A stretch of 64,000 nucleotides of DNA from Prevotellaceae bacterium UBA4361 (GTDB taxonomy: Bacteria > Bacteroidota > Bacteroidia > Bacteroidales > Bacteroidaceae). Made by a program: the position numbers and the translations under genes. The notes under the pieces are model-generated. The model was not told the origin of the DNA, ran no database searches, and worked only from the letters and a program-made list of their open reading frames with translations. This document shows positions 8,909-17,174 of this stretch, piece by piece. The DNA lies in the NCBI GenBank assembly GCA_002393575.1, contig DGSN01000015.1, positions 3,215-67,214 of the forward strand, given 5' to 3'. Every line of letters starts with the position of its first letter. The first letter of the stretch is position 1.

Positions 8909-9243
8909 CCTATCACCAAAAAGATATTGTAGAGATAGACTTTCCTATTCCAGGAGAAGGATACAAGGTTCATCCTGCTGTCATTGTGTCAAATGACGAA
9001 TTACAGGTTGATGAGGGTTTTGTTTATGTGGCCCTAATCTCATCGCAAGACTTCTCATACAGCCGTCATTATGCATACCCTCTTACTGACGATATGCTAT
9101 CTTTCAAAATGCAAAAGAAAAGCTATGTTAAATGCCAAGTATTAGCTGTTACCGTTGACACTGGAATCATACGTCGTCTCGGAACAATTAAGCAGGAGTA
9201 CTTTGACGAGATTGTAGATAAAATTATTGAATCTATTTTCTAA
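8905..9243 (+). CDS. MazF/PemK-family toxin (endoribonuclease-like)
   Basis: A 112-aa protein. The N-terminal pattern QKDIVEIDFPIPG...HPAVIVSND is typical of the MazF/PemK fold (beta barrel beginning with a D-I-V segment and the HPAVIVS strand). MazF proteins cleave mRNA in the cytoplasm and arrest growth when their antitoxin is lost. The gene overlaps the upstream small ORF by four bases, giving the usual antitoxin-first order. The region after HPAV differs from well-known MazF enzymes, so nuclease activity is inferred from the family. No terminator is obvious in the 155 bp that follow. Confidence 0.75.
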   Translation: MTYHQKDIVEIDFPIPGEGYKVHPAVIVSNDELQVDEGFVYVALISSQDFSYSRHYAYPLTDDMLSFKMQKKSYVKCQVLAVTVDTGIIRRLGTIKQEYFDEIVDKIIESIF

Positions 9244-9398
9244 TTTCTCAGTTCAACTATTCAGGCTCACAAGTAGCGAAAATCACAGACAGGGTTGTAC
9301 ACATTTAGCAGGGGTTGAACAATTCTCCACGGCTTACCTGTGCTCATAACGTATTTGAAAAACGAATATAAGAGTTCTAACTATATAAACATTGCACC

Positions 9399-10568
9399 AT
9401 GAAAAGACTACTTTTTCTTGCTCTCCTTATTGCCTTTGTGGGGAATATACGGGCACAAGAAACAATCATGTTCAACACGGGGAATATCGTTTCACCCGAA
9501 ATCAAGAACGACCAAACTGTCACCTTCCGTTTCTTGGCTCCCAATGCACAGAAAGTGGAGGTGGAGGGTAGTTTTCTGAAACAGAATAGACGTGCTGCAT
9601 TGACCAAGGACGAACGAGGCGTGTGGAGTTTCACGACCGAGGTGCTGCAACCCGAGATGCACACTTATTGCTTCTACGTGGATGGCATCCGCATGACAGA
9701 CCCGAACAATGTGTATATGTGTCGCGACATTGCCACTTACACCAACTATTTCTTCATCGACGGTGAACTCTCTGCCAACTACATCGTGCGCGACGTTCCG
9801 CACGGCACTGTCTCGAAAGTGTGGTATCCAAGTCCTGGTTTGGGAATGAATGCACGGCGCTTCACGGTCTATACACCTGCTGGCTATGAGGAAGGGAAGA
9901 AACGCTATCCTGTGCTTTACCTCTTGCATGGAGCTGGTGGCGACGAAAACGCATGGAGCGAACTGGGTCGCGCAGCTCAGATTGCTGACAACCTCATTGC
10001 CCAAGGCAAGGCAGAGCCTATGATTATCGTGATGCCCAATGGGAACGGCGCTCAGAAAGCCATGCCTGGAGAATATGAAAACTCCATGCAGAAACCGACA
10101 TTCATGTCGCGCGGCATGATGGACGGAGCTATCGAGAAGGCATTTCCAAAGGATGTGGTGGGCTATGTGGATGCTCATTTCCGCACCATTGCCGACAAGA
10201 ACCACCGTGCCATTTCGGGGTTGTCGATGGGTGGATTCCATAGCATTTACATTTCAGCCAACAATCCAGACATGTTTGGCTACATCGCTCCCATGTCTGC
10301 CGCTATCAATCGCCAAAGCCGAAATCAGCAACAGCCTGAGATTTACCAAAACTTGGAGGAAAAGATGGTAACTCTGTTTCAAAAGAAGCCAAAGCTCTAT
10401 CGTATTTACATTGGTAACACGGATTTTCTCTTTCAAGACAACGTGAATTTCCGCAAGATGCTCGACAAGCATGGTTGCAAATACGAATACTTCGAAAGCG
10501 ACGAAGGTCACATCTGGGCAAACTGGCGCAAATATCTGAACGACTTACTTCCAAAGCTATTCAAGTAA
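9399..10568 (+). CDS. Secreted carbohydrate esterase, CE1/esterase D-like
   Basis: A 389-aa exported alpha/beta hydrolase. A signal peptide (ending GNIRAQ, about residue 20) is followed by an Ig-like E-set/CBM48-type domain (TVTFRFLAPNAQKVEVEG, about 25-110), as in many Bacteroidetes feruloyl and acetyl esterases. The catalytic domain has YPVLYLLHGAGGDENAW (oxyanion region) and the nucleophile motif ISGLSMGG with Ser276; the acidic residue and His probably lie toward the end (ESDEGHIWANWR). By family it removes ester groups such as feruloyl or acetyl from plant polysaccharides. The next gene starts 22 bp downstream on the same strand. Confidence 0.88.
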   Translation: MKRLLFLALLIAFVGNIRAQETIMFNTGNIVSPEIKNDQTVTFRFLAPNAQKVEVEGSFLKQNRRAALTKDERGVWSFTTEVLQPEMHTYCFYVDGIRMTDPNNVYMCRDIATYTNYFFIDGELSANYIVRDVPHGTVSKVWYPSPGLGMNARRFTVYTPAGYEEGKKRYPVLYLLHGAGGDENAWSELGRAAQIADNLIAQGKAEPMIIVMPNGNGAQKAMPGEYENSMQKPTFMSRGMMDGAIEKAFPKDVVGYVDAHFRTIADKNHRAISGLSMGGFHSIYISANNPDMFGYIAPMSAAINRQSRNQQQPEIYQNLEEKMVTLFQKKPKLYRIYIGNTDFLFQDNVNFRKMLDKHGCKYEYFESDEGHIWANWRKYLNDLLPKLFK

Positions 10569-10590
10569 CAAGCAATTCCTAATTATTATC

Positions 10591-11559
10591 ATGGCAAAAA
10601 TCGTTAAAATGGATAATCATCGTAAGGATGAAGAGAACAAGACTGTGGAGGAATTTCTGAAAAATCTTAGTTATGAAACTTTGACTCAGAATCTGAAAGA
10701 CTCAGAAAAAAAATTATTAAAAAACCTTGGAATTAAAACGACTGAAGATGTGCTGGGTTTAATTTCAATGCTGGGAATCAAATCTGATGAGAAGTTTGAA
10801 AATGCGAAGCATTTATTTGAAAAGGATAATCCTCCTTTTGACCTCATATCAACTGACGAGGATGACGAGGAAGATGAATACTACGATCTCGATTATGTTC
10901 CTAAAGGACTTTTTATCGAAAAGGATTTGCCTGCCAAAGAATATCACATACGCATCAAACTCAATAATGCTCCTGTCAAGATATGGCGAGAACTGAAAGT
11001 TCCATCGAACATGTCGCTTGAACTCTTGGCGCAGTTTCTTATCATTGCAATGGGTTGGGACAACGCACATCTGCATCAATTCAAGAAGAATGACTTCATC
11101 TTCAAGAACACTTCCGACATCAAACGGGACAATGACATGTTTGGAGAATGGGGCATTGGACGTTACAGAACATACAATGCTGACGAACTTGCCATTTCGG
11201 ATGTGCTAAAGCAGAAAGGAGAGCGCATGAAGTTTGAATACGACTTCGGCGACAGTTGGGAGCATGACGTGTGGGTGAAAGGCATTCGTGAATATGAGAA
11301 AGACGAGGAGCCAACGGTGGTATTTGTGAAAGGTCAAGGCGCTTGTCCACCTGAAGACTGCGGAGGTGTGTGGGGATATGAAGACCTTCTCGAAATCAAA
11401 ACGAAGAAACGCAAGTCGGCAGATGAAAAGGAACGGTTGTCATGGTACGGACTGGACGACCCGCATTTCAAGCCTGAACTATGTAACGAGGAATGGACGA
11501 ATGAGGACGTACAGAACTATTGGAGTACCATCAAAGAAGCGATGAAGAAGGAAAAATGA
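10591..11559 (+). CDS. Plasmid pRiA4b ORF-3-like family protein
   Basis: A 322-aa cytoplasmic protein. Residues about 1-90 form an acidic, helical N-terminal part (EDDEEDEYYDLDY). From about residue 113 the conserved pRiA4b ORF-3-like domain appears: EYHIRIKLNNAPVKIWRELK, then MGWDNAHLHQF, FEYDFGDSWEHDV and ACPPEDCGGVWGYEDLLE. These His, Asp and Cys-rich motifs define a family named after a plasmid ORF and found as passenger in IS1096-type elements, but biochemical function is not established. No transposase is nearby. It probably shares a transcript with the esterase. Hairpin element d begins one base after its stop. Confidence 0.85.
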   Translation: MAKIVKMDNHRKDEENKTVEEFLKNLSYETLTQNLKDSEKKLLKNLGIKTTEDVLGLISMLGIKSDEKFENAKHLFEKDNPPFDLISTDEDDEEDEYYDLDYVPKGLFIEKDLPAKEYHIRIKLNNAPVKIWRELKVPSNMSLELLAQFLIIAMGWDNAHLHQFKKNDFIFKNTSDIKRDNDMFGEWGIGRYRTYNADELAISDVLKQKGERMKFEYDFGDSWEHDVWVKGIREYEKDEEPTVVFVKGQGACPPEDCGGVWGYEDLLEIKTKKRKSADEKERLSWYGLDDPHFKPELCNEEWTNEDVQNYWSTIKEAMKKEK

Positions 11560-11560
11560 T

Positions 11561-11854
11561 GTCTCCTAAAGAACCTTTTAGCTCGTCGAAGCCAAATTTA
11601 CAAAGTAATCGTTAGAAATAATTTGCTACGATTTTAAACCACGAATTACTCGAATTAAACGAATTTACAATATTTAATTTTATCAAATTTCACTAATTTA
11701 AAAAATGCCAGCATTTTTGTTCGTGAAATTTGAATAACTAATACATAAATAATTCGTTTAATTCGAGTAATTCGTGGTTTTGTATAATCCCAGTTACTCT
11801 TAAATCTTTGCTATATTTTAAATTTTGCCGATTTAGCCAATTTCTTTAGGAGAC
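11561..11854. repeat. GTCTCC-ended hairpin element, copy d, with nested 30-bp inverted repeat
   Basis: The element fills the gap between two convergent stop codons almost to the base. Its left end GTCTCCTAAAGAA and right end TTTCTTTAGGAGAC match the other copies. Its middle differs: a perfect 30-bp inverted repeat (11636-11665 with 11751-11780, containing ACGAATTACTCGAATTAAAC and its complement) flanks 85 bp, inside which CAAATTTCAC and GTGAAATTTG form a further pair. It also carries a TTTAGCTCGTCGAAGCCAAA word found at 27036, 55021 and 55120. It may end transcription in both directions. Confidence 0.75.
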
Positions 11855-11855
11855 T

Positions 11856-13475
11856 TCATTCTACATGGAAGTAGTCAACATCCACATAGCCGCCTGTTGC
11901 TTTGGTGGCATAATTGAAGATGGCGAATTTCGTTCCCATAAACATACGGGTGTAGTCGAACTTCACGCTGACAGGATTGCCGATGGAAATCCAATTCTTG
12001 CCATCTAAGCTGTAATAGTAGTAGCTCAAGTCTTTGCCATCCGTGAAATCACCATCCACTCGCAGGTAGATTTGCTTGCGCTTGAGCGGAACGGAAGCCA
12101 CTTCCTCCACTTTGGCATCCTCCAAATGGCGAGTGCCACGACGAAGCACCATCTTCTGTTCGGTCATCACCAGTCGCAGTTTCTTGCCTTCCTTCTGCAC
12201 TTGCAGCGCACCGCAGTCGCCTTGGAAAGCACTCAGTCCTGCCACGTCGCCATCCTTCATTTTGCTCACATCGAGCTTGATGCTACCCGAACAACGAGGT
12301 GCTGTCATACGTTGGGTGAGCGTGTTCGGAGCCGCAAAGAGCTGGTCCACCACTCGTGCTGTCTTCAGGCGCATATAGCCAGGACGCTCGGTCAGACTCC
12401 AAGCCTCATCTATCGGGTTGTGGTTCCACTGCCAGTACAAGCCCAAGTTTCCGTCGTGGCAAACCAGATTGCCTTTCTCGCTACCAGCAGGGTTGAAGTC
12501 GTCACTGCCGACAATGCCTTCCATCGAGGTGTAATCCACACTGAGGTCGTTCGGTATCTTTCCGTTCTCATCGCCTAAGATGGGCCAATCGTCAATCCAA
12601 CGACATGGCATCAGACAAGGGGTGCGACCGATTCCATCGCGATCCTGGAAGATGAATCCGTACCACTCTCCGTTCTTGCCATCCACGATACAGCCCTGTC
12701 CCACTCCGCCGAATCTCTCGAAAGGTGTTTCAAGGATGACTTTCTTCTCGTAAGGTCCCAAGATGTTGTCAGCACGATAGCAAACTTCTCGACGCACTCG
12801 CCCTGGCACTCCCCACTTCATGGAAATCATACAGAGATAATACTTGCCGTTGTGCTTGATGACGCTGCTGCCTTCGAGCAATGCGCCACGCTCTTCTTCG
12901 TCGCGTTCGAAGAGTATCTTGTTGACACCTCCTGGCTTCTGGTCGCTCAAGTCTTCATTCAGTTCAATCAGTCGTCCTGTCTCGCAGAACACATACACGC
13001 GCCCGTCATCGTCGAAGAAAAGGGAACCGTCGTGCATGTGCTTAGGACGCGAAAGGAGTGTCCACGGTCCTGCTGCATCCTTCGCGGTGAAGATGAAACC
13101 CTTGCCTGGCGCACCGTTGGCAGTGAACCACACATAGAACTGGCCGTTGTGGTAACGAATGGAGGAAGCCCACTGTCCTTGTCCATACACGCTTTCGTGG
13201 TCGAGCAAGTCGTAGCGCGGACCATCGTCGATGCGTGGAAACACGTAGGAAATGGTTTCCCAATGCTGCATGTCAGTGGAGCGCATGATGGGAGCACCAG
13301 GCATGAGGTGCATCGTCGTGCTAATGAGATAGTAATAGTCGCCCACTCTGCAAATCGACATGTCGGGCACATCGGCATAGATAATCGGGTTGCGATAGCC
13401 TTGAGCCTCACATGGAAGGGAAACAAACAAGGATTGAATGGCAAAGAAAGCCAAGAGGAAAAGTTTACGTATCAT
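11856..13475 (-). CDS. Glycoside hydrolase family 43 (xylosidase/arabinofuranosidase-like)
   Basis: About 539 aa from the ATG that gives a signal peptide (MIRKLFLLAFFAIQSLFVSL, ending CEAQG); a longer frame runs 21 codons upstream toward the promoter and is less likely. The five-bladed propeller shows GH43 signatures: NPIIYADVPDMSICRVGDYYYL with the catalytic Asp, the second Asp around HDGSLFFDDDGRVY, and the acid Glu in LLEGSSVIKHNGKYYL. Residues about 345-539 form a C-terminal beta-sandwich of the type found in GH43 subfamily 12. It probably releases arabinose or xylose from plant polysaccharide in the periplasm or at the surface. Its own -7 box is at 13552-13560. It lies just beyond the GH127 gene on the same strand. 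Confidence 0.9.
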   Translation of the reverse strand: MIRKLFLLAFFAIQSLFVSLPCEAQGYRNPIIYADVPDMSICRVGDYYYLISTTMHLMPGAPIMRSTDMQHWETISYVFPRIDDGPRYDLLDHESVYGQGQWASSIRYHNGQFYVWFTANGAPGKGFIFTAKDAAGPWTLLSRPKHMHDGSLFFDDDGRVYVFCETGRLIELNEDLSDQKPGGVNKILFERDEEERGALLEGSSVIKHNGKYYLCMISMKWGVPGRVRREVCYRADNILGPYEKKVILETPFERFGGVGQGCIVDGKNGEWYGFIFQDRDGIGRTPCLMPCRWIDDWPILGDENGKIPNDLSVDYTSMEGIVGSDDFNPAGSEKGNLVCHDGNLGLYWQWNHNPIDEAWSLTERPGYMRLKTARVVDQLFAAPNTLTQRMTAPRCSGSIKLDVSKMKDGDVAGLSAFQGDCGALQVQKEGKKLRLVMTEQKMVLRRGTRHLEDAKVEEVASVPLKRKQIYLRVDGDFTDGKDLSYYYYSLDGKNWISIGNPVSVKFDYTRMFMGTKFAIFNYATKATGGYVDVDYFHVE

Positions 13476-13551
13476 ATTGCATGGTGAATTTAGTTTCGTC
13501 AAAACAACCCGTCGTTTCGGAATCGAGAAGCATTCCAAAACGATTTCAGCA

Positions 13552-13560
13552 GCAAAGATA
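13552..13560 (-). promoter_or_regulatory. -7 box, GH43 gene
   Basis: TATCTTTGC on the minus strand, in the 164-bp gap after GH127; suggests GH43 has a separate promoter. Confidence 0.5.
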
Positions 13561-13639
13561 CGTCGATTTTGTGTTTTTCAGTTTTTGATATGTTACAAGA
13601 ATTTTCGATTTTGAAAAAAGTCACCAAATTCCATGACAA

Positions 13640-16600
13640 TCATTTCTTCAAAATCTTTTTTCCGTTCACGATGTTGATGCCATCCACAGGCTGAGAATGG
13701 GCGATTCCATCGAGAGAAATATATGTTTTTGGCATGGTGGCTGACGCATCCATTTCCACATCATTCACAGCCAACAGCTCATCAATCTCATCGAGTGAGT
13801 TCAGAAAACCAATGTAGGAAATTCGTGCTGTTCCGCTCGTTGCAGTCAGTCCGAAAATGGTGGCACCCGTGCAGAAACTCCATTCGTCGCCTTGACAATT
13901 GCCATCGAGTCCACTTTCAGTAATGTTCCAAGCCACCACACGCTTTGTTCCCGACGTGCGGGTAGCGGTTGGCGGCACCTGACTGCTCTTGTTCACGCCG
14001 TTCAACCACCACAGGTAACTCTTTCCGCTGCTCAGATTCAGTCCTTCACCCACCACGACGAAGTATTTTTGCGCCGCCTTCACGTTGTATTCGCAATTTT
14101 CGTAGTCGAGCATCAGGCAAACATTGTTGTTGCCTGATGCTTTCACTGTGATTACATTTTCCGTTGTGTTGTAGGAGATATTGCTCTGCAACACACGGTT
14201 GCTGTCGCCTGTCTTCCAGTCGGATGCTTGGAATTTGTAGAACTTGCCATCGTAGCCACTCACCAATCGCAAATAGTAGAGCCCAGGAAGCACTGTTCCT
14301 CCGTCAGCCACGAACCTGAAGACAAATTCTTTCTTTGCACTGCCATCGGCATTCACTGCCATTTCCTTTGGCAACTCAATCTCCACGTTGTAGAAGCCGT
14401 TTCTTTCTGCATTCTTATGCGAAGAAGGAATGGTGACGGTGGTCAGCTTCTCACCATTTATATATATAGTACCCACGCGACCTTTGTCAGCCGTCGTAAA
14501 TCGGCACATGATGGCAAGGGAGTCCTTCTTGAGCGACTTGTTCTGCAAGGTGTATTGCACAAAACCGCCTCGTTGTGCATCGCGATAGAACTCACCATTG
14601 TATGCGCCGTATGAACTGCTGGTGGAGTAACTGGCATCGTGTCCTGCTTCGCTCTGTTGTTCACCCGTTGCCACATAGTCGATGGTACGAGCAATGAGTG
14701 CTGCTGCGGCAGCATCTGCCTTGCCCATATCGCTCTCGTTGTAAGCCTCAGCCGTCTGTGCATACCAATAGCAACTGTAGCGTGCATGGTGTATCTGATA
14801 GAAAGGCACGAGTGTCAACTGGTTCCAGTCGCCTTTGCTCTGTTCGCTCTTGGCATCGATGGTGAACTGCAAGTCGCCCACCTTCTTGATGCGCTTGAGC
14901 AATTCGCTGCGATTGCCAATGAGGAGAGGAGCACTACTGAGCGACTTGCTCGTTGCCATTGCTCCAGGACTGTGGTCCATGCGTCCTTCTCCAGCGAACT
15001 CGTTTTGCAGTTTCTCGTATGTCAACCCCGTAGTCTTGGCATCATTGGCATTCATGGCTGTGGTTTGTGCTGCCAGAAGGATTGGACCATACTTAAATGC
15101 CACATAGTCCGTATAGTTCGGACATTCCTCATAACGTAGCGACATAGGCAGACTGACGGTGACTTCGTCGCCAGCCTTCACGCTCACATGTACGTAGGAA
15201 GCCACTCCTTCCTTCACACTCACGCTCTGCTTCTTGCCGTTCACACTCACGGCAAAGTCCTTACCCACCCAAGCAGGATGGCGCACAGCCAAGGTGAACG
15301 AGCCCTTGTCAATCTTCAGCGTTGTACTTTGTTCGAAAGGAAATCCTGTGGTTTGAGTCACACCGAAATGCTCAGCCTGGAGTTGGCTTGCCGTGAACTG
15401 ATTCACGTAGAGTGTAGCATTGTCCATGCTATGCGTATAGATGAAGTGTCCATACTTGGCATGGTTCTCCATTCCTGTTCCCACACAGCACCACATGCCC
15501 TGATTCACCTGCGAATAGATGCGGTAGGACTGTGGACGAAGTGTCGTGAAATAAACATAGCCACCTGTCTGCGGATCCTGCGTGGAAAGGATATGGTTCC
15601 ATGTGGTTGATTCGTAGAAATCGGCATACTTGGCATCATGGGTTTCGTCGAAAAGGTCTTCCGAGAGTTTCAGCATATTGTTGGAATTGCAGCTCTCCGG
15701 TCCTTCCAAGTTTTCCATATACTGAGCACCACGACTGGCTGCCAAGAAATGCTCGCTCACACTGTTACCACCTATTGCCACGGTGCGGTTCTCCACCACG
15801 TCCTGCCAGAAATTGTGTGCAGCCTTCTGATAGGTCGTTGCCGTGTTGTCCAACTGGTAGATACGTTCAAAACCTATGTATTTAGGCACCTGCGTATTTG
15901 CATGTTTTCCATCGAGGAAAGTGGTGTTGAGGGTTTGCATGTTGTTAATCATCGTGCTGTGGCTGTATTTCTTCGCAGCAGTCAGATACTTCTTGTCACC
16001 AAAAATTTGATAGGCATCAGCCAATGTTTCGTTCATGCCTCCGTGTTCCCAACCCAGCACAGTCTGCATGTCGTTAGTGCTCAATCGGCTCACCACATTC
16101 ACGCTCCAATCGCACAGTTTCTTGTAAAGTTCCTTGGCCTCTTCGCTTTTTGTGTAGAGCCAAGCGTCGCGCAAACCAGCCAGCACTTTGTGTTCGCAAT
16201 AGAAAGGCACCCAACCTCCATACTGGCGGAAAGCCGAGAGGTCGTTGGCATAGAGTCCTGTCCAGATTTGATTGATAGGTTGTCCACCGATGAAACCATA
16301 CATGCCTTGCGTGTCCTTGTCGAAAGCGTCCTGACAATCCTTCAAGATGTCAAGGCAATAGTCGAGACGCTCCTTCAACTTGCTTTTCATAGCGGCATCA
16401 TAGCTTGCAGCATATCCCAAGGCAAGAGCGGTGAGATAATGGCCTCCCACGTGTCCTTCCAAACTCCATGACGACAAACCCCAGTTGGAGAATGAAGGAT
16501 GCTTCGTTTCCCAACCGTAGTATTTCGAGCCGCTCTTCTTGCTCAGTCCAGCCTGACGGATGAATGGAGTCAGCAGACGGTCTGCGTCATATTTCAAAAG

Positions 16601-16759
16601 GAGATTGTTGTTCACATCCATTGCCGTTTTCAATGGACTATCCAAAAGTGTCACCTCGTCCAAGTCGAAATGTTCGGGATAAATGTCACTTTGGGCACGA
16701 AGTTGCTGAGTGAAAACAAACAGCACACTCGCAAGCAAAAGATTTGTTCTGAAGTTCAT
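13640..16759 (-). CDS. Glycoside hydrolase family 127 (beta-L-arabinofuranosidase-like)
   Basis: About 1039 aa. The start at 16759 gives a signal peptide (MNFRTNLLLASVLFVFTQQLRAQ). The N-terminal 600 residues are the GH127 (DUF1680) barrel: NNNLLLKYDADRLLTPF, WGLSSWSLEGHVGGHYLTA, and the cysteine-zinc site built from GPESCNSNNM and MWCCVGTGMENH (about residue 423). In the characterised Bifidobacterium enzyme HypBA1 the equivalent Cys is the nucleophile and the others bind zinc. The remaining 440 residues hold accessory beta domains of the kind often fused to GH127, and the tail SLDGIAHSQPVDGINIVNGKK resembles the sorting-like ends of other proteins here. Likely activity is on beta-L-arabinofuranosides of arabinan, arabinogalactan or extensin. 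Confidence 0.9.
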   Translation of the reverse strand: MNFRTNLLLASVLFVFTQQLRAQSDIYPEHFDLDEVTLLDSPLKTAMDVNNNLLLKYDADRLLTPFIRQAGLSKKSGSKYYGWETKHPSFSNWGLSSWSLEGHVGGHYLTALALGYAASYDAAMKSKLKERLDYCLDILKDCQDAFDKDTQGMYGFIGGQPINQIWTGLYANDLSAFRQYGGWVPFYCEHKVLAGLRDAWLYTKSEEAKELYKKLCDWSVNVVSRLSTNDMQTVLGWEHGGMNETLADAYQIFGDKKYLTAAKKYSHSTMINNMQTLNTTFLDGKHANTQVPKYIGFERIYQLDNTATTYQKAAHNFWQDVVENRTVAIGGNSVSEHFLAASRGAQYMENLEGPESCNSNNMLKLSEDLFDETHDAKYADFYESTTWNHILSTQDPQTGGYVYFTTLRPQSYRIYSQVNQGMWCCVGTGMENHAKYGHFIYTHSMDNATLYVNQFTASQLQAEHFGVTQTTGFPFEQSTTLKIDKGSFTLAVRHPAWVGKDFAVSVNGKKQSVSVKEGVASYVHVSVKAGDEVTVSLPMSLRYEECPNYTDYVAFKYGPILLAAQTTAMNANDAKTTGLTYEKLQNEFAGEGRMDHSPGAMATSKSLSSAPLLIGNRSELLKRIKKVGDLQFTIDAKSEQSKGDWNQLTLVPFYQIHHARYSCYWYAQTAEAYNESDMGKADAAAAALIARTIDYVATGEQQSEAGHDASYSTSSSYGAYNGEFYRDAQRGGFVQYTLQNKSLKKDSLAIMCRFTTADKGRVGTIYINGEKLTTVTIPSSHKNAERNGFYNVEIELPKEMAVNADGSAKKEFVFRFVADGGTVLPGLYYLRLVSGYDGKFYKFQASDWKTGDSNRVLQSNISYNTTENVITVKASGNNNVCLMLDYENCEYNVKAAQKYFVVVGEGLNLSSGKSYLWWLNGVNKSSQVPPTATRTSGTKRVVAWNITESGLDGNCQGDEWSFCTGATIFGLTATSGTARISYIGFLNSLDEIDELLAVNDVEMDASATMPKTYISLDGIAHSQPVDGINIVNGKKILKK

Positions 16760-16956
16760 AACATTCACTATTGAATATATTAAACATTTTATTTTCTGCA
16801 AATATCGTGAAAAACATTCTCGTACACAAATTTCTTTTCCAAGAAAAAAGGCGAATTCATCGGCGATTTTACAAATTCGAAAAAAGAAGTTACACCCTGT
16901 TTACAAATTCAACAAGTACCGTAACAAAATTGACAATATACATCGAAAAAAGTTCC

Positions 16957-17110
16957 TAACTTTGCATCGTCAAAGAAAAAAAATGACAACGACTTTCGAA
17001 TAAAAGATTTTTTCTATATTTCATATTGGTTAGATAGTTAGTAATATTATAGTTAGTTAAAGGTTTCATTCTTGCGATTCGATGCTGAGATAGCATTGAA
17101 TCGTTTTTTT
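16957..17110 (+). ncRNA. Candidate small RNA 2
   Basis: A -33 TTGAC (16930-16934) and -7 TAACTTTGC (16957-16965) are followed by GTCAAAG...TGAC, several GTTAG words, and a strong terminator: 12-bp stem (17075-17086 with 17092-17103, one G-U), loop GAGAT, then seven T. No ORF lies between, and the next gene has its own -7 box at 17145. Predicted length is about 140 nt from about 16972. It shares plan and words with 8221-8395. The 16760-16956 part of this gap shows nothing else. Confidence 0.65.
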
Positions 17111-17144
17111 ATGTCATACGAACAAACTTTTTGCTATAATTCAC

Positions 17145-17153
17145 TAACTTTGC
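17145..17153 (+). promoter_or_regulatory. -7 box, GH27 gene
   Basis: TAACTTTGC, 22 bp before the ATG at 17175. It lies downstream of the terminator of candidate RNA 2, so the two units are separate. Confidence 0.6.
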
Positions 17154-17174
17154 CACAAAATTACTAATTATTTG

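Noticed and set aside
10591..11559. Transposase-related gene of an insertion sequence
   Set aside because: The pRiA4b ORF-3 family is a passenger-type family; no transposase or terminal repeats of an IS1096-like element are seen here.
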